A stretch of DNA of 64,000 nt, taken from the NCBI RefSeq assembly GCF_052161655.1, contig NZ_CP197418.1, forward strand, positions 1,054,001 to 1,118,000, written 5' to 3'. The notes beneath the pieces were generated by a model. The model was not told the origin of the DNA and searched no databases. It was given only the letters and a program-made list of their open reading frames with translations. Made by a program: the position numbers and the translations under genes. Below, one piece after another: positions 53,185 through 62,220 of the stretch (positions are counted from its first letter, which is position 1; every line of letters begins with the position of its first letter). Source of the stretch: Novipirellula sp052161655. GTDB taxonomy: Bacteria; Planctomycetota; Planctomycetia; Pirellulales; Pirellulaceae.

Positions 53185-54329
53185 AATCATGTGTCGCTTG
53201 TAGTCCCGAAGGGACGACTGGATGTAGCCATGGGCGTCAGCCCATGGTGGGACGAACTCCATTCGCACCAAGCCCCAACGGGGCGACAGGACTATGTGGC
53301 GTCCTCCGATTCATGTCGTCCCGTTGGGACTATGCAACGTGTTATTTCACCCATTCCATGGGCTTGCGCCCATGGCTACATCATGTCGCCGCTCCGCGGC
53401 TGAACTCAGCTCGTAGAAAATCGCCGCTGCAAACGGTCGTTTTCATGGTGCTGCTGCTGATCGGGATCGGCCTGCCGTTCTCGACTGCCGCTGCCGAATC
53501 AGAAAACGTCTTGCTGACCGTCAAAAGAGGACTGACGGCTCAGCTGAACTTCACCCACCTCAACGGTGCGCTGCGTGCCCTGCCGGATCAATCCATGGAC
53601 GCCGCCGTGCTGGTCCGACTGGAACGTACCGGACCTGCTCAGGAAAACGCCGCCTACCGTTACACGTTGTCGTTCTTCGGTACCGTCGCCGGCCATTACG
53701 ACTTGTCGCAGTGGGTTGTCCAGCGAGACGGTTCACCGCTTGCCAGCGATGAGGCCTTGCCGGCGATGCAGGTCCGAGTCGTGTCGGACCTTCCACCGGG
53801 ACACGGCACCAGTTTGTACGAGATCGACGATCCGCTGCTGCGAGCTCAGGGCGGTTACCGCGCGGCCTTGATTTTGTTCGCGTGTTTGTGGGCCGCGGTG
53901 CCGATCGTATGGGGATTCATCCGCTTGCGGTCTCGTCAGCCACCGCCAGCAGCAGCAACCGTGTCGCCGCCAACCTTGTCCGATCGCTTGCGACCGTTGA
54001 TCCTGCGGGCCAGCCAAGGGCAATTGACGGTGGACGAACAAAGCCGACTGGAAATGCTGCTGTACGTGTTTTGGCAGCGCCGGCTGGGGTTGCCCGATTC
54101 GATGGCCGAAGCGTTGCCGGTGCTGCGACGTCATCACGAAGCGGGCGGCCTGCTACGAGCGTTGGAAGCCTGGATTCACGCCGACGGTCCGTCACAATCG
54201 TCGCTCAGCAAGACCACCATGGATGCCCTGTTGGTTCCCTACCATGCGGAACTAGCCAACTCCCAGACCGATGCCGAACCCAAAGTCAAAACCGAAACTT
54301 TCAACGCTGCGGTGGGAGGTTCGGCATGA
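53181..54329 (+). CDS. BatD-like membrane protein with repeat-coded N-terminus
   Basis: 382 aa from ATG 53181. Residues about 5-75 are coded by a cluster of REP family F palindromes. Then a signal-like hydrophobic segment (LQTVVFMVLLLIGIGLPFST), an extracytoplasmic domain, a membrane helix (ALILFACLWAAVPIVWGF, about 229-246) and a cytoplasmic helical tail follow. It fits the role of the intermembrane partner of VWA proteins in Bat operons. The original start may have been lost or pushed upstream by the insertion. The stop overlaps the next ATG (ATGA at 54326-54329). Confidence 0.8.
   Translation: MKSCVACSPEGTTGCSHGRQPMVGRTPFAPSPNGATGLCGVLRFMSSRWDYATCYFTHSMGLRPWLHHVAAPRLNSARRKSPLQTVVFMVLLLIGIGLPFSTAAAESENVLLTVKRGLTAQLNFTHLNGALRALPDQSMDAAVLVRLERTGPAQENAAYRYTLSFFGTVAGHYDLSQWVVQRDGSPLASDEALPAMQVRVVSDLPPGHGTSLYEIDDPLLRAQGGYRAALILFACLWAAVPIVWGFIRLRSRQPPPAAATVSPPTLSDRLRPLILRASQGQLTVDEQSRLEMLLYVFWQRRLGLPDSMAEALPVLRRHHEAGGLLRALEAWIHADGPSQSSLSKTTMDALLVPYHAELANSQTDAEPKVKTETFNAAVGGSA
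53195..53405. repeat. REP family F cluster at the 5' end of a gene
   Basis: Palindromes include AGTCCCGAAGGGACGACT, GTAGCCATGGGCGTCAGCCC then ATGG, GCACCAAGCCCCAACGGGGC, GTCGTCCCGTTGGGAC and CCATGGGCTTGCGCCCATGG CTAC. At least two nested inverted pairs. The cluster stays open in the coding frame of the BatD-like gene throughout its 210 bp. Confidence 0.85.
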
Positions 54330-55375
54330 CGTTTGTTCATCCACAGTGGTTGTTGCTACTGGTGTTTCCCCTGGCACTGGGCTTGTGGTCGGTGCGACGG
54401 CGCGGCGCTGGTTTACGGATGCCCTTTGACCACCAGACGCATGCCTCACGCCCGTGGTTGGCTGGTCTGTTGCGCGGCGTGGAGTTGTTGCCGGCGGTCA
54501 TGTTGGCGGTGGCCGTGGTGTTGATCGCCCGGCCTCAGGTGCTGAGGGTTCCCGAACAGGACCGCGTGGCTACCCACATCACCGTATGCATGGACGTATC
54601 GGGCAGCATGGGCATGGGGATGGGCGAACAGAACCGCTACGAAAGCGCATCAGCGGCCATTGAATCGTTCACCTACGCACGCGAAGGCGACGCCATCGGA
54701 CTGACGTTGTTCGGGTCCTGGCCGCTGCGTTGGGTGCCACTGACCAAGGACCTGCAAGTGCTCCGCAATGCCCTTGCGTTTGCCAACCCCCGCAACCAAC
54801 CCATCGGTATGGGCGGTACCATGATCGGATCGGCGCTTAGCTACTGCGCCGACAACATGCAACGCGAAGCCGCGCGGCTCGATGGCACCGACACCGGACC
54901 CCAAACGGCCGACCAGTGGCGACAGCAGCGTGCCGCCGAACAGCTGTTTCGTTCCGCATCTCTACCGGGCTCCGGTGCAGGCGGTGGTTTGGCAGCGCCG
55001 CCGTCCACCGACCGGTTGTTGATCCTGGTGTCCGACGGAGCCAGTGGAGACCTGAACGGGCAAGACCAGATCGACCGCATCTCGGAACAGCTGAACGATG
55101 CGGGGATCACCATGTACCACATCCACATCGGCAGCGATACGATTCCGCCGGCGGTGTCCAGCATCGCTCGAGCCACCGGCGGCGACGCTTTTCTGGCCAC
55201 CAATTCCGATGGCCTGCGTTTGATTTTTAATCATATCGACCAGATGCAACCGGCCCACTTTGTCGCCAACGCATCGCTACCGGTCGACTACTTCGAACCC
55301 TTTGCCGCGATCGGTGCGGTCGCCTTGCTGCTGTACGCGTTAAGCCTGCTGAAGTGGAGGTACACGCCGTGGTAG
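54326..55375 (+). CDS. VWA-domain membrane protein (BatA/B-like)
   Basis: 349 aa. An N-terminal membrane segment (8-22) and a second one (about 52-68) precede a von Willebrand A domain with intact MIDAS DVSGS (Asp90, Ser92, Ser94), then LVSDGASGDLNGQDQ. The last TM is at about 326-343. The start ATG 54326 overlaps the previous stop; the frame is open much further upstream, but this ATG has the membrane signal. GMGGTMIGSALSYCAD is typical of Bat proteins. Confidence 0.92.
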   Translation: MTFVHPQWLLLLVFPLALGLWSVRRRGAGLRMPFDHQTHASRPWLAGLLRGVELLPAVMLAVAVVLIARPQVLRVPEQDRVATHITVCMDVSGSMGMGMGEQNRYESASAAIESFTYAREGDAIGLTLFGSWPLRWVPLTKDLQVLRNALAFANPRNQPIGMGGTMIGSALSYCADNMQREAARLDGTDTGPQTADQWRQQRAAEQLFRSASLPGSGAGGGLAAPPSTDRLLILVSDGASGDLNGQDQIDRISEQLNDAGITMYHIHIGSDTIPPAVSSIARATGGDAFLATNSDGLRLIFNHIDQMQPAHFVANASLPVDYFEPFAAIGAVALLLYALSLLKWRYTPW

Positions 55376-56364
55376 ACAGCCCCTTGATCACAGCCAATCT
55401 GGTGGCGATCGTCTGTATTGCCATCGTTGCCCTGGCGGAATGGTGGCAACTGCGGCGGACCCATCGCGTCGCCAAGCTGGCCTTTGGTCCCAGCGGTCGA
55501 CCGACTGCATGGGCTCGCTGTGTGCCGGCCCTTCGCGTGCTGACGATGGGCATGCTGGCTTGGGGGCTGACGATCCTGCTGACCGAACCGCCGCAAGTGG
55601 CAGAAGTCGAGCCGGCTCCGGAAGCCTCGAAGCATGTCTTGGTCTGCTTGGACGCTTCCCCCAGCATGTTCCTGGAAGACGCTGGGCCACGCCGCGACGA
55701 ATCCGGCAAGTACCAACAACGGATGGTTCGCGGCGGAGAGGTGATGCAAGCGGTGCTGGACCGTTTGGACGCCGAGAACACTCGCATCACCGTATTTGGC
55801 GTCTACACCAAAGCCGTGCCGATTGTCGAAGAGACGTTCGACAAGGCGGTCGTGCAAAACCTGTTCGATGGCTTGCCCGTGTTCAGCGCGTTTGAACCCG
55901 GCCCCACCCAATTGTCGTCCAGTATCTCCGACGCGATCGAGTACTCACGACGTTGGCCCGACGGTTCGGCGCTGTTGTTGGTCGTCAGCGATGGCGACAG
56001 CACCGACACCACACCGATCCGTGCGATCCCCAAAGCCATCGCCGATACGCTGGTGATCGGACTGGGCCAAACCGGGCAAGCGACAACCATCGCCGGCCAC
56101 GCCTCGCGGCAAGACGCCGATTCCCTGCGAACACTCGCCGGACAGCTGCGCGGCACCTACTTCGACGCCAACATCCGGCACCTGCCCAGCGAACTGCTGA
56201 ATCGGCTGTCGATCATCCAACCCCGGGTCACCGAGGGCGTAGGGTTGCGCGATGCGGCGGTGCTGGCGGTCGTGTTGGGAGCCGGACTGCTGTCGTTGCT
56301 GTTGCCTGCACTGAGTTTGTGGGGCGCCCCGCGGCTTGATTCCGTTCCCGGAGACCTTGCCTGA
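55369..56364 (+). CDS. Second VWA-domain membrane protein
   Basis: 331 aa from GTG 55369, chosen because GGAGG (55356-55360) is 8 nt upstream and the start overlaps the preceding stop by 7 nt. Two N-terminal TM segments (about 5-25 and 54-71), a VWA domain with MIDAS-like DASPS (Asp95, Ser97, Ser99) and VVSDGDSTDT, and a C-terminal TM. It forms a likely heteromeric pair with the preceding VWA protein. Confidence 0.9.
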   Translation: MVDSPLITANLVAIVCIAIVALAEWWQLRRTHRVAKLAFGPSGRPTAWARCVPALRVLTMGMLAWGLTILLTEPPQVAEVEPAPEASKHVLVCLDASPSMFLEDAGPRRDESGKYQQRMVRGGEVMQAVLDRLDAENTRITVFGVYTKAVPIVEETFDKAVVQNLFDGLPVFSAFEPGPTQLSSSISDAIEYSRRWPDGSALLLVVSDGDSTDTTPIRAIPKAIADTLVIGLGQTGQATTIAGHASRQDADSLRTLAGQLRGTYFDANIRHLPSELLNRLSIIQPRVTEGVGLRDAAVLAVVLGAGLLSLLLPALSLWGAPRLDSVPGDLA

Positions 56365-57530
56365 TGCGCAGTTCACTCCTCTGGTTGCTGTGGCTGGTGT
56401 TGCCGGTATTTGCTCTGGCCTACCATTATGGTCCGGGGCAAATCTGGCTGGCTCGCGATCGGGCGGCTGCCATGATCCGGCAGGCGGAAGCTCGCGCGGT
56501 CGTCGCCACCGAGGCACAAGCCGCCGCCTACGAAGCCCAGCTGCATTTGTTGGAAGCCCGCCGCGCAGCCTTTACCGCGGACGTCGACTGGCAAACGAAG
56601 GTCGAACACCCCTTGGCGCATGCCGTGCTGACGGCGACCGAGAAACAAGACTCCGCCTACGCCGACGCCTCCGAACTGTGGCATGCAACGGTCCAGCGGT
56701 ATGGCCAAGCCATCGAAACGTTGCTGAAGGTAAAAGCGGTCGCCAACCAGCAAAGCCGTGATGCGGCGATGCCCCAGTCCGATCGGCAACTGCTTGAATC
56801 GTTGCGCTGGGCCGAGGCCCGCGCGATGGTCCGTTCGGGCGAAGTCTTCAACGGCATCGAACAACTGCAAGCTCTGCTCGACCTGCGTGTCACCGAAGCT
56901 CATCAGCAGGCGTCCTCCGCCGTACAACAGGCCTCGTCTGCCAGCGGGGCGTCCCAGGCTTTGCCCATCGCTGCGATCCGCGAAGAACTGGCCGCTGCGC
57001 AGTACGTGGGCGCAAGGCTGCTTCGCGAGGAAGGCCGCCCGCCGGAAGTCTGGCGACCGGTCGCCAACGCCGCCCGGCAGCACTACCGCTACCTTTCCGC
57101 CCCCGAAAACGCTCCCTCCGCCGACGCTCCTGCCACGGGCGACGCCGAGCCATCAAACGCCCAGCCATCCAACACCGCCCCATCCGGCGCCGAGCTCTCC
57201 GACGCCGAGCCGTCCAGCGTTGTCCCATCTGACGCCGCATCGCCACCACCGCTAACCGGCGATCGTTCGGCTTCCGCAGCGGACCCCACGGACCTCGACC
57301 GCAACCAACGGATGCAGCGGAACCTGGAACAGGTGCTGAATCTGGAACAAAGTGTATCTGACCAATTGGAAGGCTTGCCGCTTCCCCGCAGCGCTCCGCT
57401 GGCCCGTCGCCCGGGCGACGGCGAACCGGGTGACAAGCCCGGTGGAAAACAGCCCGGCCGGGGCCCGCTGAGAGACGGACCGCCGGCTGCCGGCGCGGGT
57501 ATCCCGGGCCCCCATGGTGCCGGATGGTGA
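56364..57530 (+). CDS. Single-TM hypothetical protein with low-complexity tail
   Basis: 388 aa; ATG 56364 shares a base with the previous TGA. TM at about 5-22, a helical Gln/Ala-rich domain, then degenerate short repeats (SNAQPSNTAPSGAELSDAEP type, about 252-297) and a Gly/Pro/Arg-rich end. It occupies the position of the TPR/BatE-like protein of Bat operons, but no TPR is evident. Its last 7 bp overlap the next gene. Confidence 0.8.
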   Translation: MRSSLLWLLWLVLPVFALAYHYGPGQIWLARDRAAAMIRQAEARAVVATEAQAAAYEAQLHLLEARRAAFTADVDWQTKVEHPLAHAVLTATEKQDSAYADASELWHATVQRYGQAIETLLKVKAVANQQSRDAAMPQSDRQLLESLRWAEARAMVRSGEVFNGIEQLQALLDLRVTEAHQQASSAVQQASSASGASQALPIAAIREELAAAQYVGARLLREEGRPPEVWRPVANAARQHYRYLSAPENAPSADAPATGDAEPSNAQPSNTAPSGAELSDAEPSSVVPSDAASPPPLTGDRSASAADPTDLDRNQRMQRNLEQVLNLEQSVSDQLEGLPLPRSAPLARRPGDGEPGDKPGGKQPGRGPLRDGPPAAGAGIPGPHGAGW

Positions 57531-60500
57531 TTCACCGCCCGATCAAAATCAAAATTAAAATCGAAAACGTAGCGACGCTCGCTAGAGCTTGGAAAACAAA
57601 CCAACAGTTGCCAATCATGACACACTGCTCAAACCGTCAAATGACCTCCACGCTATCCGCGCCGCTTGTAGCTACGCTCGCCAGAGCGTGGTCTGCACGG
57701 AACCGTACGGTTGCCTTGGCTGCGATCTTGGCCGCAATTGCGTTCACCCAAACCTCTTCGGCCACGGCTCAGACACCCCAAAAGTTGCGTTCCGCAGTGC
57801 AAGCCATCGCCGACCCATTCGCGTCCACAGAACAAGCGGCGGCACAAAACGCAGCGGCGCAACAAGGAGCCGCCCAGCCAGCTCCGGCCGCTCCCAAGCC
57901 TGACGCAGACACTACCGCGATCCTTAATACGCTGAAAACGCTGCCCGATACCGAGCGCCGCGCCATGGTTGCCTACTACAAAGACTTGGGGCTGGACCTC
58001 AGTCCCTGGCTGCAGGCCGACGGAAACGCGGGCGGCACAGCCAATGGTCGCCGCCGGCAACTGGTGCGTCTGATGCGAACGGTGAACTTTGTGCGACGTC
58101 CCGAAGCGGTCTTGGGGGCACGCAGCCAGATCGGTATGGAATCGCAATCGCTGCCCGCCGAAGACGCCCCTGACCAGGAAATCATCCAGTGGTTTCATCG
58201 TCACGCAATGGCTGCCGAATGGGATGCGGTCAAAGCATTGCTGGTGCTGCGAGCCGGCAGCGAAGCCGAAGGCATGTACGCAGCGTTGATCTCGGGCACC
58301 AACCATGCCGATTCCGAATTGATTCCCGAAGACGTGCTGGGGTTGTCGGAAGCGGCTCCTGCGGAACTGACCGACTGGCAGGTCGACGCCTTGGCAGGAC
58401 TGCTAAAAGCCGCTGCGAAGAAAACCAGCACGCGTCCCTTGATCGAACGCTTTCGCCAAGGCACCACCTGGTTCGGCAACGAAACCGATGCCCAGCGTGA
58501 CCGCACCGTGCGATTGTTGCTGGCCGCGGGACTGCCGATCGAAGCCTTCGAATTTATGCCGTCGCTGGAGGAGGCCCGCGAGGCTAAAAACGCGGCGGTC
58601 ATGAAAGGTCACGCCGAGTATCAGATGGCCCGCGCAGCCGAAGCCAAGGGAGCCGCCAGCGATCGGATGGTCGAAAACGCCTGGTCGCTGTTTGGCGAAA
58701 TCGCTTTGCTCGACAGCGCCGACACGGCCCTCCGCTCCGAATGCCTCAGCAGCGCCGTCGATCTGCTGCCCCGTGTGCCACCAGGGCCTGGACTGGCTTG
58801 GCTGCGGAGTCTGTTCGAACATCCCTCGCTGGCTCCGGCGGGACTGCAGGCGGTGGCATTGAAGGCACTCAAATTGGAAGACGAAAAATTGCCCGAAGCC
58901 GTCCGGGCACAGGCGATCTTAACCATGAAAGAAGCGGTCGATACGCTGCTGGCCCAGCAACACCTGCAGCTGGACCAGCTGACAATCCCGTTGCGGATGT
59001 TGACCATCGGCCTGCTGTCCCGAGCAGAAAACGCCATCAAGGAACAAGCCAAAAAGAACGGGGTGTCCGAAGTCGCCGCCTTGCTGCTGCGGTCGATGCC
59101 CGACGAAGCCTGGCGCAAACAGATTGAACCCAGCCTGGTCGGCCGCGCCTACAACGCCTTCATCGGCGTGGCCTTGATCGCCGACGAAACCGACCTGGCG
59201 CTGGAACTATTGGCCCAGGGCGTCCAGCGCCAACCGGCAATGAGCACCGAATTGGCCACCGGATTCTTGGACCTGTGGGTCGACCGCATGCAGGCTCGGA
59301 CTCAGGAGCCTGTCGTGAACAACAACGCATGGTTTTACGCCTTCAGCCGCAGATCTCGGCCATCGACGCCGGTCACTCGCGGTTGGCAGCAACGCAACCT
59401 CGACCGCTTGTCCGAACTGCTCGATGTACTCGACGGTATCGGCATCGATGGCCGTAAACTACCGGGCGTGGTGGCGGCGTTGAGCGCCTGCTACGGACCC
59501 ACTCAGGCTTACGAACGCGCCACCGTGGAACGGATATTAGGCCCCATCGACCAAATCGATGCCCCCGTCTCCGGCCAATTGGCGTCGACCATGCGGCAGG
59601 GGTTGAGCGGTGATTGGCGGAGTCGCAAGGCGCAAGAAGACGCGGGGTTTGAACGCAGCGAATCCGAACTGCGGAAAATTGTCGAAACCGGCTATGACCT
59701 AGCGACCGCGTTGGCCGAATCCGCCGTCGCCAATAGCCAGGACGAACAGGACGCTTGGCAACACGCCATCCTGAAAGCCGCCCTCAGCTTCGACCGCATG
59801 CAGTTCCGTGGCGAACGAGAACAAGACGCGGTGGCCTATCACGCAGCCCGCAAGCTGGTGTTCAGCGCCTTTGAGGACGCCGCCTCCCGGTACCGTGAAT
59901 CGCTGGCCGACGGCCGCGTCCGCCCCGACATGCAAATCTACAACGTGTGGTTCAGTCTGGCCTTGGGGGCCAGCGATCTGGGGGCATTGACGCTAGAAGA
60001 TTTGATGACCGAGGGCATGGAAAACGCCGACCAAATCGACCGCATTCGTGATGATATTCTAAAGATGGCACCCGAGCATTCGAACTATCACTTCGGCGAA
60101 TTCGCGCGCGGCGTGATGTCCGGCCTTTCCGAAACCAAACCCGAAGTCAAGCCACGTTTGCTGCAAGCCGCCGCCCGTGTGGTGGGAGAAGACCCGGCCG
60201 GGGCACCGATCCGGCGAACGCTGGATCTGTACAATGAACTGGTGGAAGACGAAATCCACTTGCACCTAGCCATCGACGGCAGCGACCGCGTGGGAACCGA
60301 GCCCTTTGGTGCCATCCTGACCCTGCAACACACCGCCTCGATCGATCGATCGTCCGGCGGCTTTGCCCGCTATCTGATGGACAGTTTCTCGCAGTTCAAT
60401 GCCGGTCAGTGGCAGACGATTAATTACCAGGAACGGTTGCAGAAAAGTATCGAAAAGTCCTTCAGCGGTACCGTGCAACTGCTGGGCATCGGTTTCTTCC

Positions 60501-61678
60501 AACCGATGAACCCGGCCGTGCCAATCAGCCTGGCGGGGCAAACCGGATGGCAAGAAAAACCGATGGCGTATCTGGTGCTACAAGCCATGGATCCCAGCGT
60601 GGACCGCTTGCCTGAAGTACAGATGGACATGCATTTTAATGATGCCTCGGGGCCGATCGTGTTGCCGGTGTTGTCCAACACGGTGTTGATCGACGCCGTC
60701 GCCGAACCCGCACCGCGTCCGCTGGGCGATCTAGTGATCGAACAAACGCTCGACGCCCGACCCCTGCTAGAAAAAAAGGACGAGCAAATCGTACGACTGG
60801 AAATCATCGCGCATGCAACCGGTGTGCTGCCGGAAATCAACCGGCTGTTCGATGACTTGGCCAACGCCTTGCCGGGCTACGTTCTGGATGATGCTCAACT
60901 GGTCGCCGATCCCTACGACGTCAGCCAGACACACCGTGCTCAATCCGAAGACGCCGACAAACCCACCAATCGCAATCCTTACATGCCTTACTCCAAAAGC
61001 CTGCCGAACTTGGATCCGGATAGCGATGGTTTGTTCCGCTTGGGCACGATGCGGAAATGGAGTGTGACGTATGTTCCCGAAACCTCGGTGACGGCCGCTC
61101 AGCCGGATCGATTTGAATTCCCGGCGGTTAGTGACGACAGCATGCCAACGCTGGTCTCGCTGACGACACCGACAACCCCCCCCGCCGACGGCGCCGCCGC
61201 TCCAGCAAGCAGCGCAGGAAGCACGGGCGACAAAGGTAACACGGATGTCGCAGCGACTCCGCCGATATCGATTAAACGGTTCACCTACGAAGACTATGAC
61301 CTCGTCCCGGTCGAAAGCCAAACGCTGCTGTTTAACCCACAGAGCTTCCCCGCGATGGCTTGGCTGGCCGGCGGCTTGGCAGGGTTGTTGCTGGTGTTCT
61401 TGATCGGCTGGCGATTGTGGCACGGGGAAACAGCAGCCCAGGTCGACACGGCGGCGATCGCGATCCCCGAAACGCTCACCCCAACCGGTGCGACGCTGTT
61501 GTTACGGCGGATTGAACAGACCCAGGCCACGGCTTGGTCGAGCAGCGAACGAGCCGAATTGCGAGCCAGCATCAACGCGATACAGCGTCAACACTTTGCC
61601 GAGGCGGAACCACAAAACGGCGACGCCGCCAAGCTGCGTCCCATGGTCGAGCGCTGGACACGGCGGGCCAGCACCTAA
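57524..61678 (+). CDS. Giant membrane-anchored protein of the MoxR/VWA operon
   Basis: 1384 aa from ATG 57524; starts at residue about 30 (MTHCSNRQ) or 41 (MTSTLSAP) are also possible. The hydrophobic signal is at about 64-85 (TVALAAILAAIAFTQTSSAT). A long helical-repeat ectodomain follows (LPDTERRAMVAYYKDLGLDL; several TPR/HEAT-like units), then a C-terminal TM (about 1331-1351) and a short cytoplasmic tail. The N-terminus contains VATLARAW twice, coded by REP family D. No enzyme motif is seen; the scale suggests an envelope structural or scaffold protein. Confidence 0.85.
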   Translation: MVIHRPIKIKIKIENVATLARAWKTNQQLPIMTHCSNRQMTSTLSAPLVATLARAWSARNRTVALAAILAAIAFTQTSSATAQTPQKLRSAVQAIADPFASTEQAAAQNAAAQQGAAQPAPAAPKPDADTTAILNTLKTLPDTERRAMVAYYKDLGLDLSPWLQADGNAGGTANGRRRQLVRLMRTVNFVRRPEAVLGARSQIGMESQSLPAEDAPDQEIIQWFHRHAMAAEWDAVKALLVLRAGSEAEGMYAALISGTNHADSELIPEDVLGLSEAAPAELTDWQVDALAGLLKAAAKKTSTRPLIERFRQGTTWFGNETDAQRDRTVRLLLAAGLPIEAFEFMPSLEEAREAKNAAVMKGHAEYQMARAAEAKGAASDRMVENAWSLFGEIALLDSADTALRSECLSSAVDLLPRVPPGPGLAWLRSLFEHPSLAPAGLQAVALKALKLEDEKLPEAVRAQAILTMKEAVDTLLAQQHLQLDQLTIPLRMLTIGLLSRAENAIKEQAKKNGVSEVAALLLRSMPDEAWRKQIEPSLVGRAYNAFIGVALIADETDLALELLAQGVQRQPAMSTELATGFLDLWVDRMQARTQEPVVNNNAWFYAFSRRSRPSTPVTRGWQQRNLDRLSELLDVLDGIGIDGRKLPGVVAALSACYGPTQAYERATVERILGPIDQIDAPVSGQLASTMRQGLSGDWRSRKAQEDAGFERSESELRKIVETGYDLATALAESAVANSQDEQDAWQHAILKAALSFDRMQFRGEREQDAVAYHAARKLVFSAFEDAASRYRESLADGRVRPDMQIYNVWFSLALGASDLGALTLEDLMTEGMENADQIDRIRDDILKMAPEHSNYHFGEFARGVMSGLSETKPEVKPRLLQAAARVVGEDPAGAPIRRTLDLYNELVEDEIHLHLAIDGSDRVGTEPFGAILTLQHTASIDRSSGGFARYLMDSFSQFNAGQWQTINYQERLQKSIEKSFSGTVQLLGIGFFQPMNPAVPISLAGQTGWQEKPMAYLVLQAMDPSVDRLPEVQMDMHFNDASGPIVLPVLSNTVLIDAVAEPAPRPLGDLVIEQTLDARPLLEKKDEQIVRLEIIAHATGVLPEINRLFDDLANALPGYVLDDAQLVADPYDVSQTHRAQSEDADKPTNRNPYMPYSKSLPNLDPDSDGLFRLGTMRKWSVTYVPETSVTAAQPDRFEFPAVSDDSMPTLVSLTTPTTPPADGAAAPASSAGSTGDKGNTDVAATPPISIKRFTYEDYDLVPVESQTLLFNPQSFPAMAWLAGGLAGLLLVFLIGWRLWHGETAAQVDTAAIAIPETLTPTGATLLLRRIEQTQATAWSSSERAELRASINAIQRQHFAEAEPQNGDAAKLRPMVERWTRRAST
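57568..57692. repeat. REP family D arms in the N-terminal coding sequence
   Basis: CGTAGCGACGCTCGCTAGAG (about 57568-57587, then CTTGG) and GTAGCTACGCTCGCCAGAGC (57668-57687, then GTGG). Both read VATLARAW in frame. In other places this motif is intergenic; here it sits before and in the signal peptide. Confidence 0.75.
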
Positions 61679-61905
61679 GTCGCAGGGTGTCGCCTGGGGC
61701 GTTCCGCTAGAGCTTTACCGGAATGGGCGTAGGTCGGCCAGCTTTGAGGTAGTGGACGAGGCTACGAGTCCCAGCGACTTAGTGGCACGGCGGGACTCGT
61801 AGCCTCGTCCACTACAGAGAAAACACTTGACCCGCGTGATTTGTAATAAAATTCGAATGACGAAGTTATTTCCGAACAGCACCTAAATCGCAGGGTGTCG
61901 CCTGG
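61669..61905. repeat. REP family E hairpin between 29-bp direct repeats
   Basis: 24-bp perfect arms GTAGTGGACGAGGCTACGAG TCCC (61749-61772) and its inverse (61792-61815), loop 19 nt. Outside lie two copies of CAGCACCTAA(G/A)TCGCAGGG TGTCGCCTGG at 61669-61697 and 61877-61905. The first copy includes the last codons and TAA of the 1384-aa gene. There is no T-tract, so it does not look like a classical terminator. Confidence 0.88.
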
Positions 61906-62220
61906 ATCGTTTGCATCCTAGGCGAAGACGCCGGCGGGTACTTTCTCCCTCTCCCCAGCCCCTCCTCTCCCACATCTTTCGCGGTCAAGCTTGGGGATGA
62001 TGGAGGACGTCGCATGCGAATGATAGGGGCAAGAAAAGGACCGGAGTTCGGGGTGCCGCATCACTCGTGATAGACAGGGGGAAATTGTCGAGAGTCGACT
62101 GTTCCACGGTCTTTTGCGTGATATTGGAACACACCACCATTCCACGTGCTAAAATGCGAGGCTCTATATACCTGCAAGTTCGGGGAACTTGATGCGGATT
62201 GAACGCAATTGAGAGGATCG
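61906..62220. other. 315-bp gap, no gene seen
   Basis: Follows the family E structure. Contains no convincing open frame, no known repeat family and no clear promoter; it should hold the promoter of the cytochrome gene downstream, whose ribosome-binding site GAGAGGA lies just before 62221. Confidence 0.55.

Noticed and set aside
53882..54325. Upstream extension of the first VWA gene
   Set aside because: The open frame overlaps the BatD-like gene; ATG 54326 has the gene overlap and begins the membrane segment.
61749..61815. Rho-independent terminator
   Set aside because: Perfect 24-bp arms and no T-run; looks like a mobile palindrome, although it might still affect transcription.
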